From the NCBI RefSeq assembly GCF_001612635.1, contig NZ_BDAV01000001.1, positions 224,227 through 288,226 of the forward strand: a DNA stretch of 64,000 nt, given 5' to 3'. Source of the DNA: Nocardia africana NBRC 100379 (GTDB lineage: Bacteria; Actinomycetota; Actinomycetes; Mycobacteriales; Mycobacteriaceae). The translations under genes and the position numbers were made by a program. Shown piece by piece: positions 1 through 10,742 of the stretch (the first letter of the stretch is position 1; each line of letters begins with the position of its first letter). The notes below the pieces were generated by a model. It did not search any database. It had not been told where the DNA came from and was given only the letters and a program-made list of their open reading frames with translations.

Positions 1-379
1 CGAATACGGGTGCGAGTTCCGTCATTCGCAGGGTGAGGCGGTGCAGCACTGCGAGGACGTCGGTGCGCAGTGCCCCAGTGTCGGGTGCGGGTGGCGGCAG
101 CGGCGGTGTCCGGTGGCGCAGAGCCGCCAGGACCAGGTCGCGGCGGCAGGGCCATCGGCGGTAGAGGACGGTTCTGCTGGTGTCGGCGCGGGCCGCCACG
201 GCCTCGAAGGTCAGTTGGTGATAGCCGACGGCAAGGAGTTCTTCCCATGCTGCCTGGAGCAGGGCGGCTTCCAGGGCGGCGCCCCTGCGGCGCTGTACCG
301 ACCGGACACCGGTGTCATCGACGGAGGAGTTGCGCTCGGATTCAGCAGGGCGCGCGCCGCCGGCTTCGTTTTTGGGCAC
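1..379 (-). CDS. TetR-family transcriptional regulator (partial)
   Basis: N-terminal part of a TetR/AcrR-type repressor; the C-terminal ligand-binding part lies beyond base 1. A GTG start at 377-379 opens a frame with a short polar leader. An HTH region follows: AALLQAAWEELLAVGYHQ, then FEAVAARADTSRTVLYRRW, ending in the typical recognition-helix Y-R-R-W. Its start is divergent from the glycosidase-like gene at 434, with an inverted repeat between them, so local regulation is likely. The GTG start is chosen because it precedes the HTH with few extra residues; its RBS is weak. Ligand unknown. Confidence 0.8.
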   Translation of the reverse strand, partial: MPKNEAGGARPAESERNSSVDDTGVRSVQRRRGAALEAALLQAAWEELLAVGYHQLTFEAVAARADTSRTVLYRRWPCRRDLVLAALRHRTPPLPPPAPDTGALRTDVLAVLHRLTLRMTELAPVF

Positions 380-384
380 AGCGT

Positions 385-410
385 GTATCTTATTCGCACA
401 TTTAAGGTAC
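385..410. promoter_or_regulatory. Inverted repeat in divergent promoter region, candidate TetR operator
   Basis: Arms GTATCTTA (385-392) and TAAGGTAC (403-410) are inverted repeats with one mismatch and a 10-bp spacer. They lie between the divergent TetR gene (start 379) and the gene at 434. Spacing and position fit a TetR dimer site that would also regulate the repressor itself. Binding is inferred. Confidence 0.55.
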
Positions 411-433
411 ATATCGAACCCTATGGAGCCCTC

Positions 434-1435
434 ATGCGCGGCAAGGGTGTGCAGTACGACACCGGAACGTTCCCCGACGGCAACAGCACCCGCTACGCCT
501 TCGACCCCCGCATCGTGGAGCGCGAGATGCGCATCATCGCCGACGACCTACACTGCACTGCCGTACGTGTCACCGGTGGCGACCCCGAACGCCTCAGCGT
601 CGCGGCCGAGTACGCGGTCGCGGCCGGACTGGATGTCTGGTACTCGCCGTTCCCCTGCGAGATGACCGAAGCGGAGATGCTGCCCTACTTCGCCGACTGC
701 GCCGACCGGGCCGAGGTGCTTCGCCGTGCCGGAGCCACAGTCGTCCTGGCAACGGGATGCGAGCTGAGCCTGTTCGCCAGCGGCTACCTCCCCGGGCAGA
801 CCTTCTCCGACCGCATGCAGGCCATGCGGGCCGCGCCCGAAGCGAGGGCAGCCGCACTCGCGGAGATCCCCGACCGCGTCAACGGCTTCCTCGCCGAGGT
901 CGTCGAGGCCGTCCGCCCCAGGTTCGCCGGCCCGATCAGCTACGCGTCGATCCCAATCGAGCAGATCGACTGGCGTCCGTTCGACATCGTCGGCGTCGAC
1001 GCCTACCGCAACAGCCACAACGCTCTCACCTACCGCCGGCAACTCGGGCAGTACTTCTCCTACGGCAAGCCGGTGGTCGTCACCGAAGTCGGCTGCTGCA
1101 CCTTCCGGGGCGCGGCCGACCTCGGCGCCGGCGGCTGGACCGTCATCGAGCCGGATGGCCGCGTCAGACCAGGGACAGTCCGTGACGAGAGTGAACAGGT
1201 CCGCTACATGAACGACCTGCTCCCCGTCTTCGCGCAGGAGGGCATCGACACCGTCTTCTGGTTCAGCTTTGCAGGCTTCGAACTGCCGCACCGGCCGGAT
1301 CCCCGCAGCGATCTGGACCTCGGCTCCTACGGCATCGTCAAGATGCTCGACGATGGCGCTCCGGCCCACACCTACCCTGGAATGCCCTGGGAGCCGAAGG
1401 AAGCCTTCCACGCCCTCGCCGAGCACTACAGGTGA
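434..1435 (+). CDS. Glycoside-hydrolase-like TIM-barrel protein
   Basis: 333-residue protein with the look of a (beta/alpha)8 glycosidase-fold protein. It has repeated strand-like segments, an aspartate-rich barrel face (FDIVGVDAYRNS) and a late strand VVVTEVGCC whose Glu sits where retaining glycosidases carry the nucleophile. WYSPFPCE and FWFSFAGFE are further barrel-edge motifs. No signal peptide, so probably cytoplasmic. The ATG at 434 is chosen because the longer frame back to 41 runs through the TetR gene and the operator-like repeat. The substrate cannot be read from sequence. Divergent to TetR and probably under its control. Confidence 0.6.
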   Translation: MRGKGVQYDTGTFPDGNSTRYAFDPRIVEREMRIIADDLHCTAVRVTGGDPERLSVAAEYAVAAGLDVWYSPFPCEMTEAEMLPYFADCADRAEVLRRAGATVVLATGCELSLFASGYLPGQTFSDRMQAMRAAPEARAAALAEIPDRVNGFLAEVVEAVRPRFAGPISYASIPIEQIDWRPFDIVGVDAYRNSHNALTYRRQLGQYFSYGKPVVVTEVGCCTFRGAADLGAGGWTVIEPDGRVRPGTVRDESEQVRYMNDLLPVFAQEGIDTVFWFSFAGFELPHRPDPRSDLDLGSYGIVKMLDDGAPAHTYPGMPWEPKEAFHALAEHYR

Positions 1436-1608
1436 GAACAGCCCGTCGAGTGGTTGGTCCTCGGACTGCTGTCCGCCCCGCCACGGGGACCATCGCCGAA
1501 TGGATTGGTAGGGAACACCGTCGAAAGTACTTAAGCGCGACAGATTCCCGGTCGCCCGGAACTCCATAACTTTGTGGTCGGAACATCACCACCACGAAGG
1601 AGAATCCC

Positions 1609-1977
1609 GTGAGCGACATCAACGACCTGGTCGAACGCTACCTCGCCGTCTGGAACGAAACCGATCCCACCGCCCGCGCCGCGCAGATCGCCGACCTGCT
1701 CACCGACGACGCCGAATACACCGATCCACTGGCCTCGGTGCGCGGCCACGCCGGACTCGACGCGGCCGTCGCCGCGGTCCAGCAGCAGTTCCCCGGACTG
1801 GAATTCACCCTCGGCGGCCCGATCGACAGCCACCACGGCATCGCCCGCTTCACCTGGCACCTGGGCCGGCCGGGCGAGGAACCGCTGGTGATCGGCTTCG
1901 ACGTGGCCGCCCTCGGAGACGACGGCCGCATCCGCCAGATCCTCGGCTTCCTCGACAAGGTACCCACCGGCGCCTGA
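1609..1977 (+). CDS. SnoaL-like / NTF2-fold protein
   Basis: 122-residue small alpha+beta protein of the SnoaL/NTF2 type. The helix LVERYLAVWNETDP is typical, followed by LLTDDAEYTDP (pocket-lining acidic residue), the WHLGRP strand and the terminal DGRIRQILGF strand. Family members are isomerase- or hydrolase-like or simply bind small hydrophobic ligands; no activity can be assigned. A clear RBS (GAAGGAG, about 1597-1603) precedes the ATG. It stands alone, 173 bp after the glycosidase-like gene and convergent with groEL1. Confidence 0.75.
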   Translation: MSDINDLVERYLAVWNETDPTARAAQIADLLTDDAEYTDPLASVRGHAGLDAAVAAVQQQFPGLEFTLGGPIDSHHGIARFTWHLGRPGEEPLVIGFDVAALGDDGRIRQILGFLDKVPTGA

Positions 1978-2108
1978 CCCCTCCCGACACAGGTCGGTCC
2001 GGAAGGCCGACCTCGTTAGGTCTGAGTCGGCACGCAGCCCGGCCCAGCCGGGATGGCGCGGGGTGGCTTCAGCGAGTATCCACTCGCGATCTCACCACGA
2101 AAACGCCA

Positions 2109-2143
2109 ACGGCCCGTTCACGTTTCGTACGTGAACGGGCCGT
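2109..2143 (-). terminator. Terminator downstream of groEL1
   Basis: Perfect 15-bp inverted repeat (2109-2123 with 2129-2143) around a 5-nt loop. On the minus strand it is followed shortly by a GTTTT run. It lies 89 bp beyond the groEL1 stop and faces the SnoaL-like gene from the other side, so it may work in both directions. Confidence 0.85.
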
Positions 2144-2231
2144 TTGCCGTGACAGAGATTTCCCGTCACCGACGAGCCCTAGGGGCCGCAACCACGCCGG
2201 AGCGGAGGCCCAAAATACAAAGGCCGAGGAC

Positions 2232-3973
<1,742 letters not shown>

Positions 3974-4020
3974 ACGGTGCGATCCGGATCGCGACGGCCG
4001 CGTGGGTCATCGGTCGGTCA

Positions 4021-4323
4021 TCACTTGTCGACGACGGCCAGCAGGTCGCGCGCCGACAGGATCAGGTACTCCTCGCCGTTGTACTTGATCTCGGTGCCGC
4101 CGTACTTGCTGTAGATGACGACGTCGCCTTCCTTGACATCCAGCGGAATGCGCTTCTCGCCGTCCTCGTCCCACCGACCGGGTCCTACGGCGACGACGGT
4201 GCCCTCCTGGGGCTTCTCCTTCGCCGTGTCGGGGATGACCAGGCCGGAGGCGGTCGTCGTCTCGGCCTCGTTGGCCTGGACGAGGATCTTGTCCTCGAGC
4301 GGCTTGATGTTCACGCTCGCCAC
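4021..4323 (-). CDS. groES: Co-chaperonin GroES
   Basis: 100-residue HSP10 that caps GroEL rings. It starts [16 protein letters not shown], has the mobile-loop segment [19 protein letters not shown] and ends in the usual DLLAVVDK. First gene of the groES-groEL1 transcript; a CIRCE element and a promoter lie about 200 bp upstream. The length matches actinobacterial GroES. Confidence 0.98.
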   Translation of the reverse strand: MASVNIKPLEDKILVQANEAETTTASGLVIPDTAKEKPQEGTVVAVGPGRWDEDGEKRIPLDVKEGDVVIYSKYGGTEIKYNGEEYLILSARDLLAVVDK

Positions 4324-4517
4324 GTTGAGCCCTCCACTTTCAGGGGATTCGGTCGTCCGGGGCTGTTCCCCGGACTCACGGTTTGGTCACGGTGTTGATG
4401 CGGCGTTCGTGGAGTCTTACCACTACCGCCGTGCCGACCCTGCGCACAGCCCCGTCGTCGCGGGTGCCGGGACCCTTGCCCAAAGTCGAGCTGGCACCTG
4501 AGCACAACCAGTGCCGA

Positions 4518-4544
4518 CTAGCACTCTATACACGAGAGTGCCAG
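4518..4544. promoter_or_regulatory. CIRCE element (HrcA operator) of groES-groEL1
   Basis: CTAGCACTC, 9 bp, GAGTGCCAG closely matches the CIRCE consensus TTAGCACTC-N9-GAGTGCTAA; the inner seven to eight bases of each arm are kept. It overlaps the proposed -10 box of the groES promoter, as expected for HrcA repression relieved by heat shock. Confidence 0.88.
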
Positions 4545-4551
4545 CGCTCAA
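4523..4551 (-). promoter_or_regulatory. Predicted groES promoter
   Basis: On the minus strand TTGAGC (4546-4551) and TAGAGT (4523-4528) are separated by 17 bp, a sigma-A-like arrangement. The overlapping TATAGA (4525-4530) is an alternative -10. The CIRCE covers the -10 region. The implied groES leader is about 190 nt. Confidence 0.55.
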
Positions 4552-5001
4552 GGGTGGGCAGTGCTGACTTTGCGACACGCCCGAGGGCGTGGCAATTGAT
4601 CCAAAAAATCTGTAACGTTCGGATAACGGATTGTGACAGTATGTAAGACGGTTCCGTGATCGGTCATGTCGTACGACAGTTGTGTCGTTACGGCGCGTCC
4701 ATCGGCCGTAACCGTCACGCGATCCGTTGAGTACCAAAGCTTCACCCATCGCGCGACGACCTCGCGCACACCTGAGACGAGAAAAGACCGCACGTGATCG
4801 ACGGCCGGTCCCGACCCTGAAAACGGATCGCATCTGATGGGACCGACAGCCTGACGGAATGGCGCCTCACCGGACCGCCCCCCAGACGGAGGAAGACCCG
4901 CCCCGATCCGCGCGCGGAGTATTCGCCGCACAGCGGATGCCCCTGATGTCCGTTCGAGATGGTCGGTACCACCAAGGCCGTCCGCTCGACCAGCTCGAGA
5001 A
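4552..5001. other. Long intergenic region between groES and the Hsp70-like gene
   Basis: No convincing gene on either strand; the frames here have no RBS or recognisable protein. It contains an AT-richer patch around 4590-4645, unusual for this DNA, which may hold the promoter for the gene at 5013. I could not assign -35/-10 boxes with confidence. Confidence 0.5.
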
Positions 5002-5012
5002 GGGAGGTGAAC

Positions 5013-6587
5013 ATGCGAACATCCCTCGGTATATCCGCCGGGAACGAAGTCGTCTGCTCGGCCGTCGTCACCACCGCGCCCAACGGTGCCCAGAGCTTCG
5101 ATTACCGCGTCGTGTCGGCGGATGTGGCACATTCCGATCCGGGTGATCTGGTCGCCTCGTCGATCGAACTGATGACCACGCAGATGCCGCGCGACTACCT
5201 GCACCGGGTCGGCACGCACACGCCCGGCGCCTCGGCGCCGCAGACCCAGCCCGTCCCGGCCGGGGCCATCGCGGTCGCCTACCGCGATCGTGAGCAGGCG
5301 ATGGCGATTCGCGCCGCGATCGGTAAGCAGCGCCGGGATGTGCAGCTCATCCCCGAAAGTACTGCGGCACTCACCTATTTGCGTGACACCGGCCTCCTCG
5401 ACCGCTACGAGACGGTGGCCGTGATGGACCTCGGCGCCTCCGGTACGACGGTCACGGTGGCCGATCTGGCCGACGACACCGTGCTGCGTTCGGAGCGCAC
5501 CGAAACCATCAGCGGCGCCGCGGTGGACGAGCTGATCTACCACCACCTGCTGGACTGCCATTTCGCCCGCAGGGGTACCCGGCCCAACCGGACCATGCTG
5601 ATCAACCGGAGCCGGGCCGCCAAGGAGCATCTGTCGATCGCCCCGGCGGTGACCATCGACCACGTCGCCGGGCAGCCGCTGAAGCTGACCCGCGCCGATT
5701 TCGGCGAACTGATCGCCGATCTGCTGCACGAGGCGGCCGACTACGCCCGCGCGGTCTTCGCACGAGCGCCGAAAACCCCCGAGGCGCTGGCGATCATCGG
5801 CGGCGGCGCCAATATCGCCTCGCTGGTCGAGGGACTCGGCGCACTGCTCGACATTCCGGTGGTCTCGGTTCCCGAGCCGGAGGCGGTGACCGCGAAAGGT
5901 GCGGCGCTGGTGGCCGATACGGCCCAGCCCTCGGCCTTCTCCCCGATCGCGCTCGGTAGCGACGGGTCGGCCGGAACCTTCACCAAACTGATCGGCACCC
6001 TCGTCGGTGCGGTCGTGGTGGTCGGTCTCGTGGTCGGCTACGGCGTCAAGGAGCTCGTGCCCACCGCCCACCAGGATGTGACCCCGGCGGGGACGACCGG
6101 TGCTCAGCTGACCACCCCGCCCGCGTCGTCGTCCCCGATGCCCACGGGTACATCGACGGAGGGCACCGGGCAGAGCCGGACCGAGCATCCGCCGACGAGC
6201 ACCACCCCGCCGGGCAGTTCGGCGCCGGGCAGCTCGCTGCCGACCACCAATGCCGATCAGGTGCCGCCGGTCACGCCGTCGACCAGTGCGCCGGTACTGC
6301 GGCCGGATCCGAATCTGCCACAGATCCCGCTGCCCAACCTGCCGCATCTGCTCGGACCGCTACTGGGAACCACCACACCGCAACCGGTTACGCCCGGTAC
6401 GAGCACACCGGACAGCCCCACCCCGGGGACCGCGCCGACCAAGCCGGGCAGCACCCGAATTCCGGTGCCGCATTCGAGTTCCGGGTCCGCGGATACCGAT
6501 CCGGCCCAGCCCGCCGAGGCGGGTGAATCCGCTCCGTCCGGGCGGTCGGCAGCACCCAGCACGACGACCGTGCGGCCTCAGGACTGA
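5013..6587 (+). CDS. Membrane-anchored Hsp70-like (actin-fold) protein with Pro/Thr/Ser-rich tail
   Basis: 524-residue protein. Residues 1 to about 310 form an Hsp70/actin-type ATPase: phosphate loop LGISAGN, connect motif PESTAALTYL, phosphate-2 VMDLGASGTTV, adenosine motif AIIGGGANIASL. A single TM helix follows (GTLVGAVVVVGLVVGYGV, about residues 330-350). The extracytoplasmic tail of about 170 residues is rich in P, T and S and carries no known fold. There is no substrate-binding domain. It resembles mycobacterial Hsp70-like membrane proteins such as Rv0312/Rv2264c (from memory). The ATG at 5013 follows GGGAGGTGA and is preferred to an upstream ATG at 4959. It sits between groES and tsaD, which are neighbours in mycobacteria. 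Confidence 0.8.
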   Translation: MRTSLGISAGNEVVCSAVVTTAPNGAQSFDYRVVSADVAHSDPGDLVASSIELMTTQMPRDYLHRVGTHTPGASAPQTQPVPAGAIAVAYRDREQAMAIRAAIGKQRRDVQLIPESTAALTYLRDTGLLDRYETVAVMDLGASGTTVTVADLADDTVLRSERTETISGAAVDELIYHHLLDCHFARRGTRPNRTMLINRSRAAKEHLSIAPAVTIDHVAGQPLKLTRADFGELIADLLHEAADYARAVFARAPKTPEALAIIGGGANIASLVEGLGALLDIPVVSVPEPEAVTAKGAALVADTAQPSAFSPIALGSDGSAGTFTKLIGTLVGAVVVVGLVVGYGVKELVPTAHQDVTPAGTTGAQLTTPPASSSPMPTGTSTEGTGQSRTEHPPTSTTPPGSSAPGSSLPTTNADQVPPVTPSTSAPVLRPDPNLPQIPLPNLPHLLGPLLGTTTPQPVTPGTSTPDSPTPGTAPTKPGSTRIPVPHSSSGSADTDPAQPAEAGESAPSGRSAAPSTTTVRPQD

Positions 6588-6613
6588 GCCGGGGAGTTCT
6601 TTTCGGGACGGCC

Positions 6614-7648
6614 TCAGCGAATCTGGCTGGTGGACACCGAAAGACCCGGGTCGGTCGCGACCGTCAACGGGGACGGCTCGGCGCCGCCCGCGATCACGTG
6701 GGCGCCCAGGGTGGCGATCATGACGCCGTTGTCGGTACACAAGCGCGGCTTCGGCACCCGCAGGGTCAGACCGGCGGCCGCGCACCGCTCTTCGGCCATC
6801 GAGCGGATCCGGGAGTTGGCGGTCGCGCCGCCACCGAGCACGAGCGTGTCCACGCCGACGTCCTGCGCCGCGCGTACCGCCTTCATGGTCAGCACGTCGG
6901 CCACCGCCTCCTGGAACGAGGCCGCGATATCGGGGATCGGCAGTTCGGTCCCGGTGCGCTGGGCCGCCTCGACGTAGCGGGCGACGGCGGTCTTGAGACC
7001 GGAGAAGGAGAAGTCGTACCGCGGATCCCGCGGCCCGGTCATCCCGCGCGGGAAAGCGATCGCGGCCGGATCACCGTGAACCGCAGCGGCATCGAGCGCC
7101 GGACCGCCCGGGAAGCCGAGGTCCAACAGCCGCGCCACCTTGTCGAACGCCTCGCCGGCGGCATCGTCGACGGTGCTGCCGAGTTCGACGATCGGCTCTG
7201 CCAGATCGGTCACGTGCAGCAGATGGGTGTGCCCGCCGGAGACGAGCAGGGCCACGCACGGCGGCATCGGACCGTGTTCGAGAGTGTCGACGGCGACGTG
7301 CCCGCCGAGATGGTTCAACGCGTACAGGGGGATATCCCAGGCCGCCGCATAGGCTTTCGCGGCCGCCACGCCCACCAGCAGCGCACCGGCGAGCCCCGGT
7401 CCGATGGTGACGGCCAGCGCATCCGGCTTGGCGATGCCCGCCGTCGACAGCGCGCGCCGCATGGCCGGCACGATGGCCTCGAGATGGGCGCGCGAGGCGA
7501 TCTCGGGAACCACGCCACCGAACCGCGCGTGCTGATCGACGCTGGAGGCGACCTCGTCGGCGAGTAGTTCGCAGGTGCCGTCCGGATGGCGGCGCACGAT
7601 GCCGACGCCGGTTTCGTCACAGGAACTTTCGACACCCAGGACGATCAT
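6614..7648 (-). CDS. tsaD: tRNA N6-adenosine threonylcarbamoyltransferase TsaD
   Basis: 344-residue Kae1/TsaD protein. It transfers the threonylcarbamoyl group to A37 of ANN-decoding tRNAs, working with TsaB and TsaE. Motifs: N-terminal [12 protein letters not shown], metal-binding [18 protein letters not shown] and [10 protein letters not shown]. Last gene of the minus-strand operon; its ATG overlaps the rimI stop by 4 bp. It converges with the Hsp70-like gene across 26 bp that contain only a weak inverted repeat. Confidence 0.97.
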   Translation of the reverse strand: MIVLGVESSCDETGVGIVRRHPDGTCELLADEVASSVDQHARFGGVVPEIASRAHLEAIVPAMRRALSTAGIAKPDALAVTIGPGLAGALLVGVAAAKAYAAAWDIPLYALNHLGGHVAVDTLEHGPMPPCVALLVSGGHTHLLHVTDLAEPIVELGSTVDDAAGEAFDKVARLLDLGFPGGPALDAAAVHGDPAAIAFPRGMTGPRDPRYDFSFSGLKTAVARYVEAAQRTGTELPIPDIAASFQEAVADVLTMKAVRAAQDVGVDTLVLGGGATANSRIRSMAEERCAAAGLTLRVPKPRLCTDNGVMIATLGAHVIAGGAEPSPLTVATDPGLSVSTSQIR

Positions 7649-8178
7649 GACAGGACCTCGGAGTCGTGGGCGCGCTCGGCGCCCGGATGCGGGAACCCGG
7701 TCATCGCCGGGCGGCGCATGGTGAACGCGTCGGCGCCGCTGGGCTGGTAGTAGCTCTTGCGCAGGCCGATGATGTGGAAGCCGTGCTTCTCGTAGAGCGC
7801 GATGGCCGGCGCATTGTCGGTCCGCACCTCGAGGAAGACCGGCCCACCACGCCGCCCGGCCTCGGCCAGCAACGCCCGCAACAGAGCGGTCCCGATACCC
7901 CCGCGGTGCACGTCCGGATCGACGCCGATGGTGTGGATCTCGGCCTCGGGATGGTCGGGCGTGCCCAGCAGCGCGATGCCCGCGTACCCGAGCATGCGTC
8001 CGTCGTCGTCACGCGCCACCAGATAGCGATTGTGCGAACCGGCCAGCTCCGAGCGGAAAGCCACGTCCTGCCAGGGATCGTCCTCCGGAAACAGCAGCAG
8101 TTCCAGTTCGACGCAGCGCGCGATATCGGCCGGGCCCATCGGTTCGATATGGACCACCGGCGAGGATTCGGTACTCAT
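7645..8178 (-). CDS. rimI: Ribosomal-protein-alanine N-acetyltransferase RimI (GNAT)
   Basis: 177-residue GNAT acetyltransferase. Acetyl-CoA-binding motif A reads [17 protein letters not shown] (R-x-x-G-I-G), followed by ALYEKHGF and the C-terminal [14 protein letters not shown] typical of RimI. The ATG at 8178 gives the family length and overlaps the tsaB stop (ATGA). The rimI-tsaD-tsaB linkage is widespread in bacteria. Confidence 0.94.
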   Translation of the reverse strand: MSTESSPVVHIEPMGPADIARCVELELLLFPEDDPWQDVAFRSELAGSHNRYLVARDDDGRMLGYAGIALLGTPDHPEAEIHTIGVDPDVHRGGIGTALLRALLAEAGRRGGPVFLEVRTDNAPAIALYEKHGFHIIGLRKSYYQPSGADAFTMRRPAMTGFPHPGAERAHDSEVLS

Positions 8179-8864
8179 CGCACCGCCTGATAGCTGCGTT
8201 CGACCGCATCGGGACGGCGCAGATACAGCGGGACCAGCGGCTGCGGCGTCGCGCGCGCGAGGATGTCGCGGGCGGCACACCGCACCAGCCCCGCCGCCGA
8301 CGGGGTCTCCACCGGCAGCACCGGCAGATCGAAAAAGTCCACGTGCGAGGGTGATCCGGCGATCGCGGTGGCGTCCCCGGAATCCAGGTCGACGGGTTTG
8401 CACACGCCGGGACCGTCGACCCGCCCGCTGCGGCGGTACCGCGCCCAGTACACCTCGCGGCGGCGGGCGTCGGTCACCACGAGCAGTTCGGCGCCGGAAC
8501 GGTCGTCCTGGCCGCCCGGCACCTCGCGCCATGCCTCCGCGGCGATGGCGTCGAGACTGCAGACGCCGTGCACCGGCAGGCCCAGGGCGTCACCGAACGC
8601 GGCGGCGGTCGCCATCCCCACCCGCAGGCCGGTGAACGGGCCGGGGCCGATACCCACCACGACCGCGCCGATATCGGTGCGCGTGCGGTCGGCCTCCTCG
8701 AGGCACGCCAGAATCTGCGGGGTGAGCACCTCGTTGTGGGCGCGCGCGTCCACGGTCACCCGGGAGGCGAGAGTGCGGACCTGCGGCTGTGTGGCGGCCT
8801 GCTCCAGTTCCACCAGTCCTGCTGTAACGGCAGGCGTCGCGGTGTCGACAGCAAGTACAAGCAT
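8175..8864 (-). CDS. tsaB: t6A biosynthesis protein TsaB
   Basis: 229-residue ASKHA-fold partner of TsaD. It begins MLVLAVDTATPAVTAG and has the family segment GIGPGPFTGLRVGMATA. TsaB is an inactive paralogue that dimerises with TsaD to form the t6A synthase. A GAGG about 6 nt before the ATG is the likely RBS. A 269-bp non-coding gap separates it from tsaE. Confidence 0.95.
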   Translation of the reverse strand: MLVLAVDTATPAVTAGLVELEQAATQPQVRTLASRVTVDARAHNEVLTPQILACLEEADRTRTDIGAVVVGIGPGPFTGLRVGMATAAAFGDALGLPVHGVCSLDAIAAEAWREVPGGQDDRSGAELLVVTDARRREVYWARYRRSGRVDGPGVCKPVDLDSGDATAIAGSPSHVDFFDLPVLPVETPSAAGLVRCAARDILARATPQPLVPLYLRRPDAVERSYQAVR

Positions 8865-9133
8865 GATTGCCTCAACGATACCGGTTGGTCACCTCCCGTA
8901 TGCCATCAGCGCCGTCGGCGTATCCGCATGTCGCAACTGCGGGGCAAACCGCTGCCGGTCGGATGTGCGCACGTCGTGACGGGGCGGCCGCGCGGCGCTC
9001 GTCAACGACCAAGTGCCGCAACGACTGCCGGGGCGCCGGTGCGGCGGCCTGCGGTCCGGACCCTGCGGTGAGGCCGAATTCCGCGCTGCCGCGTATTCGC
9101 CCGCGGCGCATCGGTGGCGAGCATCACAACCGA

Positions 9134-9619
9134 TCAGTACTGTCCGACCCACTCCCAGGTGGCGGTGCGGGTCTCCGATTCCGCTTCCCGGTGCAGCCGC
9201 ACGCGCAGATGCCGGTCCGCGAGATGTTCGACCACGCCGAGACCCCATTCGACCACCACGACCGATTCGTGCAGATCGGCGTCGAGATCCAGGGCGTCCA
9301 GCTCGTCGAGATCGCCGCCCAGCCGGTAGGCGTCGACATGTACCAGCGGTATCGATCCCGGCGCCGCGCCCGCGCGATGCTGCCGCGCGATGATGAAGGT
9401 CGGCGAGCTGACCCGGCCCTCGACCCCGAGCCCGGCCGCGATCCCCCGCGTCAGCGCGGTCTTGCCCGCACCCAGCGGACCGTCGAGCACCACCAGATCG
9501 CCGGGCCGCAGCTCGGCGGCCAGTTCCCGGCCCAGCGCCTCGGTATCGGCGACCGTGGGCAGTTCCCGGCGCTCCGCCTCGCCCTGCTCTTCCGGGGCTC
9601 GGTCGCGACGCTCAGCCAT
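9134..9619 (-). CDS. tsaE: t6A biosynthesis ATPase TsaE
   Basis: 161-residue P-loop ATPase of the t6A complex. Walker A is GPLGAGKTALTRG; SSPTF and VHVDAYRL are conserved TsaE segments, and VVVEWG is the late family motif. It overlaps the stop of the upstream hydrolase gene by 8 bp. TsaE binds the TsaB-TsaD dimer and drives its turnover. Confidence 0.95.
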   Translation of the reverse strand: MAERRDRAPEEQGEAERRELPTVADTEALGRELAAELRPGDLVVLDGPLGAGKTALTRGIAAGLGVEGRVSSPTFIIARQHRAGAAPGSIPLVHVDAYRLGGDLDELDALDLDADLHESVVVVEWGLGVVEHLADRHLRVRLHREAESETRTATWEWVGQY

Positions 9620-10742
9620 TGCTCGCCTCCCGGCCCGCGCCGAATTCGACGGACGCGCCGCCGAATACGCCCGCGCGCAACAGCAATCGGTCCAGCGCGG
9701 CGTTGATCAGCTCGGGATACTGCAGATGCACCATGTGCGCGGCGTCGGTGACCCGGATCAGATCGGCGTCCGGCAGCCGGGCGGCGAGTGCACGCGAATT
9801 GCGGAACGGGATGATCAGGTCGTGGTCGCCGCCGACGACCAGCGCCGGCCGCGGCGCGAGCACCGGCAGCGCCGCCGATTCGTCGTGCACCTGCAGGGCT
9901 TCGAGGAATTTCACGATGGTCTCGACCGGTGTCCGATCGATCATCGAGGTGGTGAACCGCGACAGAGTGGGGCTGACGTCGCCGTGGAACGAACTGACGT
10001 GCAGGACCGGGGTGATCAGCTGACGTGCCGTGACCCGTCCGGCCTGCACCAGCGCCGGGGAGGTGTGGACGAGCACCCGGAACCCGTCGATCGCGGGACT
10101 GCGCAACAGCTGTGCCGCGCCGGCGCGGGTCACCCCGGCCGCGGTGGTGGACAGCAGCGCTGAGGCCAGCACGCGGCGCTCGAACAATTCGGGATCCCGG
10201 GCGGCCGCCGCGAGAATCGCCATCCCGCCCATGGAATGCCCGACGAGCACCAGCGGGCCGTGGGGAGCACAATCCTCGATCACCCGCAGCAGGTCGCGTC
10301 CCAGTTGGGCGACCGTGCAGCTCGCACTGCTCGGCGTGCCGGAGCTGCCGTGCCCGCGCAGATCGAAGAACACCATGCGAACCCGCGAACCCCACTGTCG
10401 CGCCAGATCGCGGCGCTGAAAGTGGAACGAGTGCATGCTGTTACAGAAGCCGTGGACGAACACGACGGTGGCAGCGGGATTCTCGGCGCCGACGACACGT
10501 GCGGCCAGCGGTACGCCGTCGTCGGCCACCACCCGGCGCGAGGGATCGCGGTCCAGCAGCGTGAAATCCTCGTCGCGCAGATCGTCCCCGCGAGCCGGCC
10601 AGGCGACGGCGGCGCCCATTCGCCGCAGCGCCTGCGCACCGGCCAGAGCGCCCAGCACAGTCGCCGACGCCACCCCGCCCCGCAGCAGTGTGTACCGTAC
10701 CCGCCGCGCGTTCCGAAACCGATGTGCCCGTTCGGGTTCCAT
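9612..10742 (-). CDS. Alpha/beta-hydrolase with N-terminal membrane segment
   Basis: 376-residue alpha/beta-hydrolase. An N-terminal hydrophobic stretch (GGVASATVLGALAGAQAL, about residues 20-40) suggests export or membrane anchoring. The catalytic elements are present: FVHGFCNS oxyanion strand, FFDLRGHG, nucleophile elbow GHSMGG, acid in VVGGDHDLI, and His in AAHMVHLQ. Such a hydrolase often sits between alr and tsaE in actinomycetes. The ATG at 10742 overlaps the alr stop by one base (TGATG), indicating translational coupling. Substrate unknown; esterase or lipase activity is likely. Confidence 0.87.
   Translation of the reverse strand: MEPERAHRFRNARRVRYTLLRGGVASATVLGALAGAQALRRMGAAVAWPARGDDLRDEDFTLLDRDPSRRVVADDGVPLAARVVGAENPAATVVFVHGFCNSMHSFHFQRRDLARQWGSRVRMVFFDLRGHGSSGTPSSASCTVAQLGRDLLRVIEDCAPHGPLVLVGHSMGGMAILAAAARDPELFERRVLASALLSTTAAGVTRAGAAQLLRSPAIDGFRVLVHTSPALVQAGRVTARQLITPVLHVSSFHGDVSPTLSRFTTSMIDRTPVETIVKFLEALQVHDESAALPVLAPRPALVVGGDHDLIIPFRNSRALAARLPDADLIRVTDAAHMVHLQYPELINAALDRLLLRAGVFGGASVEFGAGREASNG

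Noticed and set aside
41..433. Upstream extension of the glycosidase-like frame to 41
   Set aside because: It runs antisense through the TetR gene and the operator-like repeat, and the residues before the ATG at 434 have no protein-like pattern.
4423..4833. Minus-strand frame across the CIRCE and groES promoter
   Set aside because: It would read through the regulatory region and lacks an RBS.
6571..6613. Terminator between the Hsp70-like gene and tsaD
   Set aside because: Only a short bulged inverted repeat; too weak to list as a feature.
8872..9111. 79-codon minus-strand frame in the tsaE-tsaB gap
   Set aside because: No RBS, composition not protein-like, and no coupling to either neighbour.
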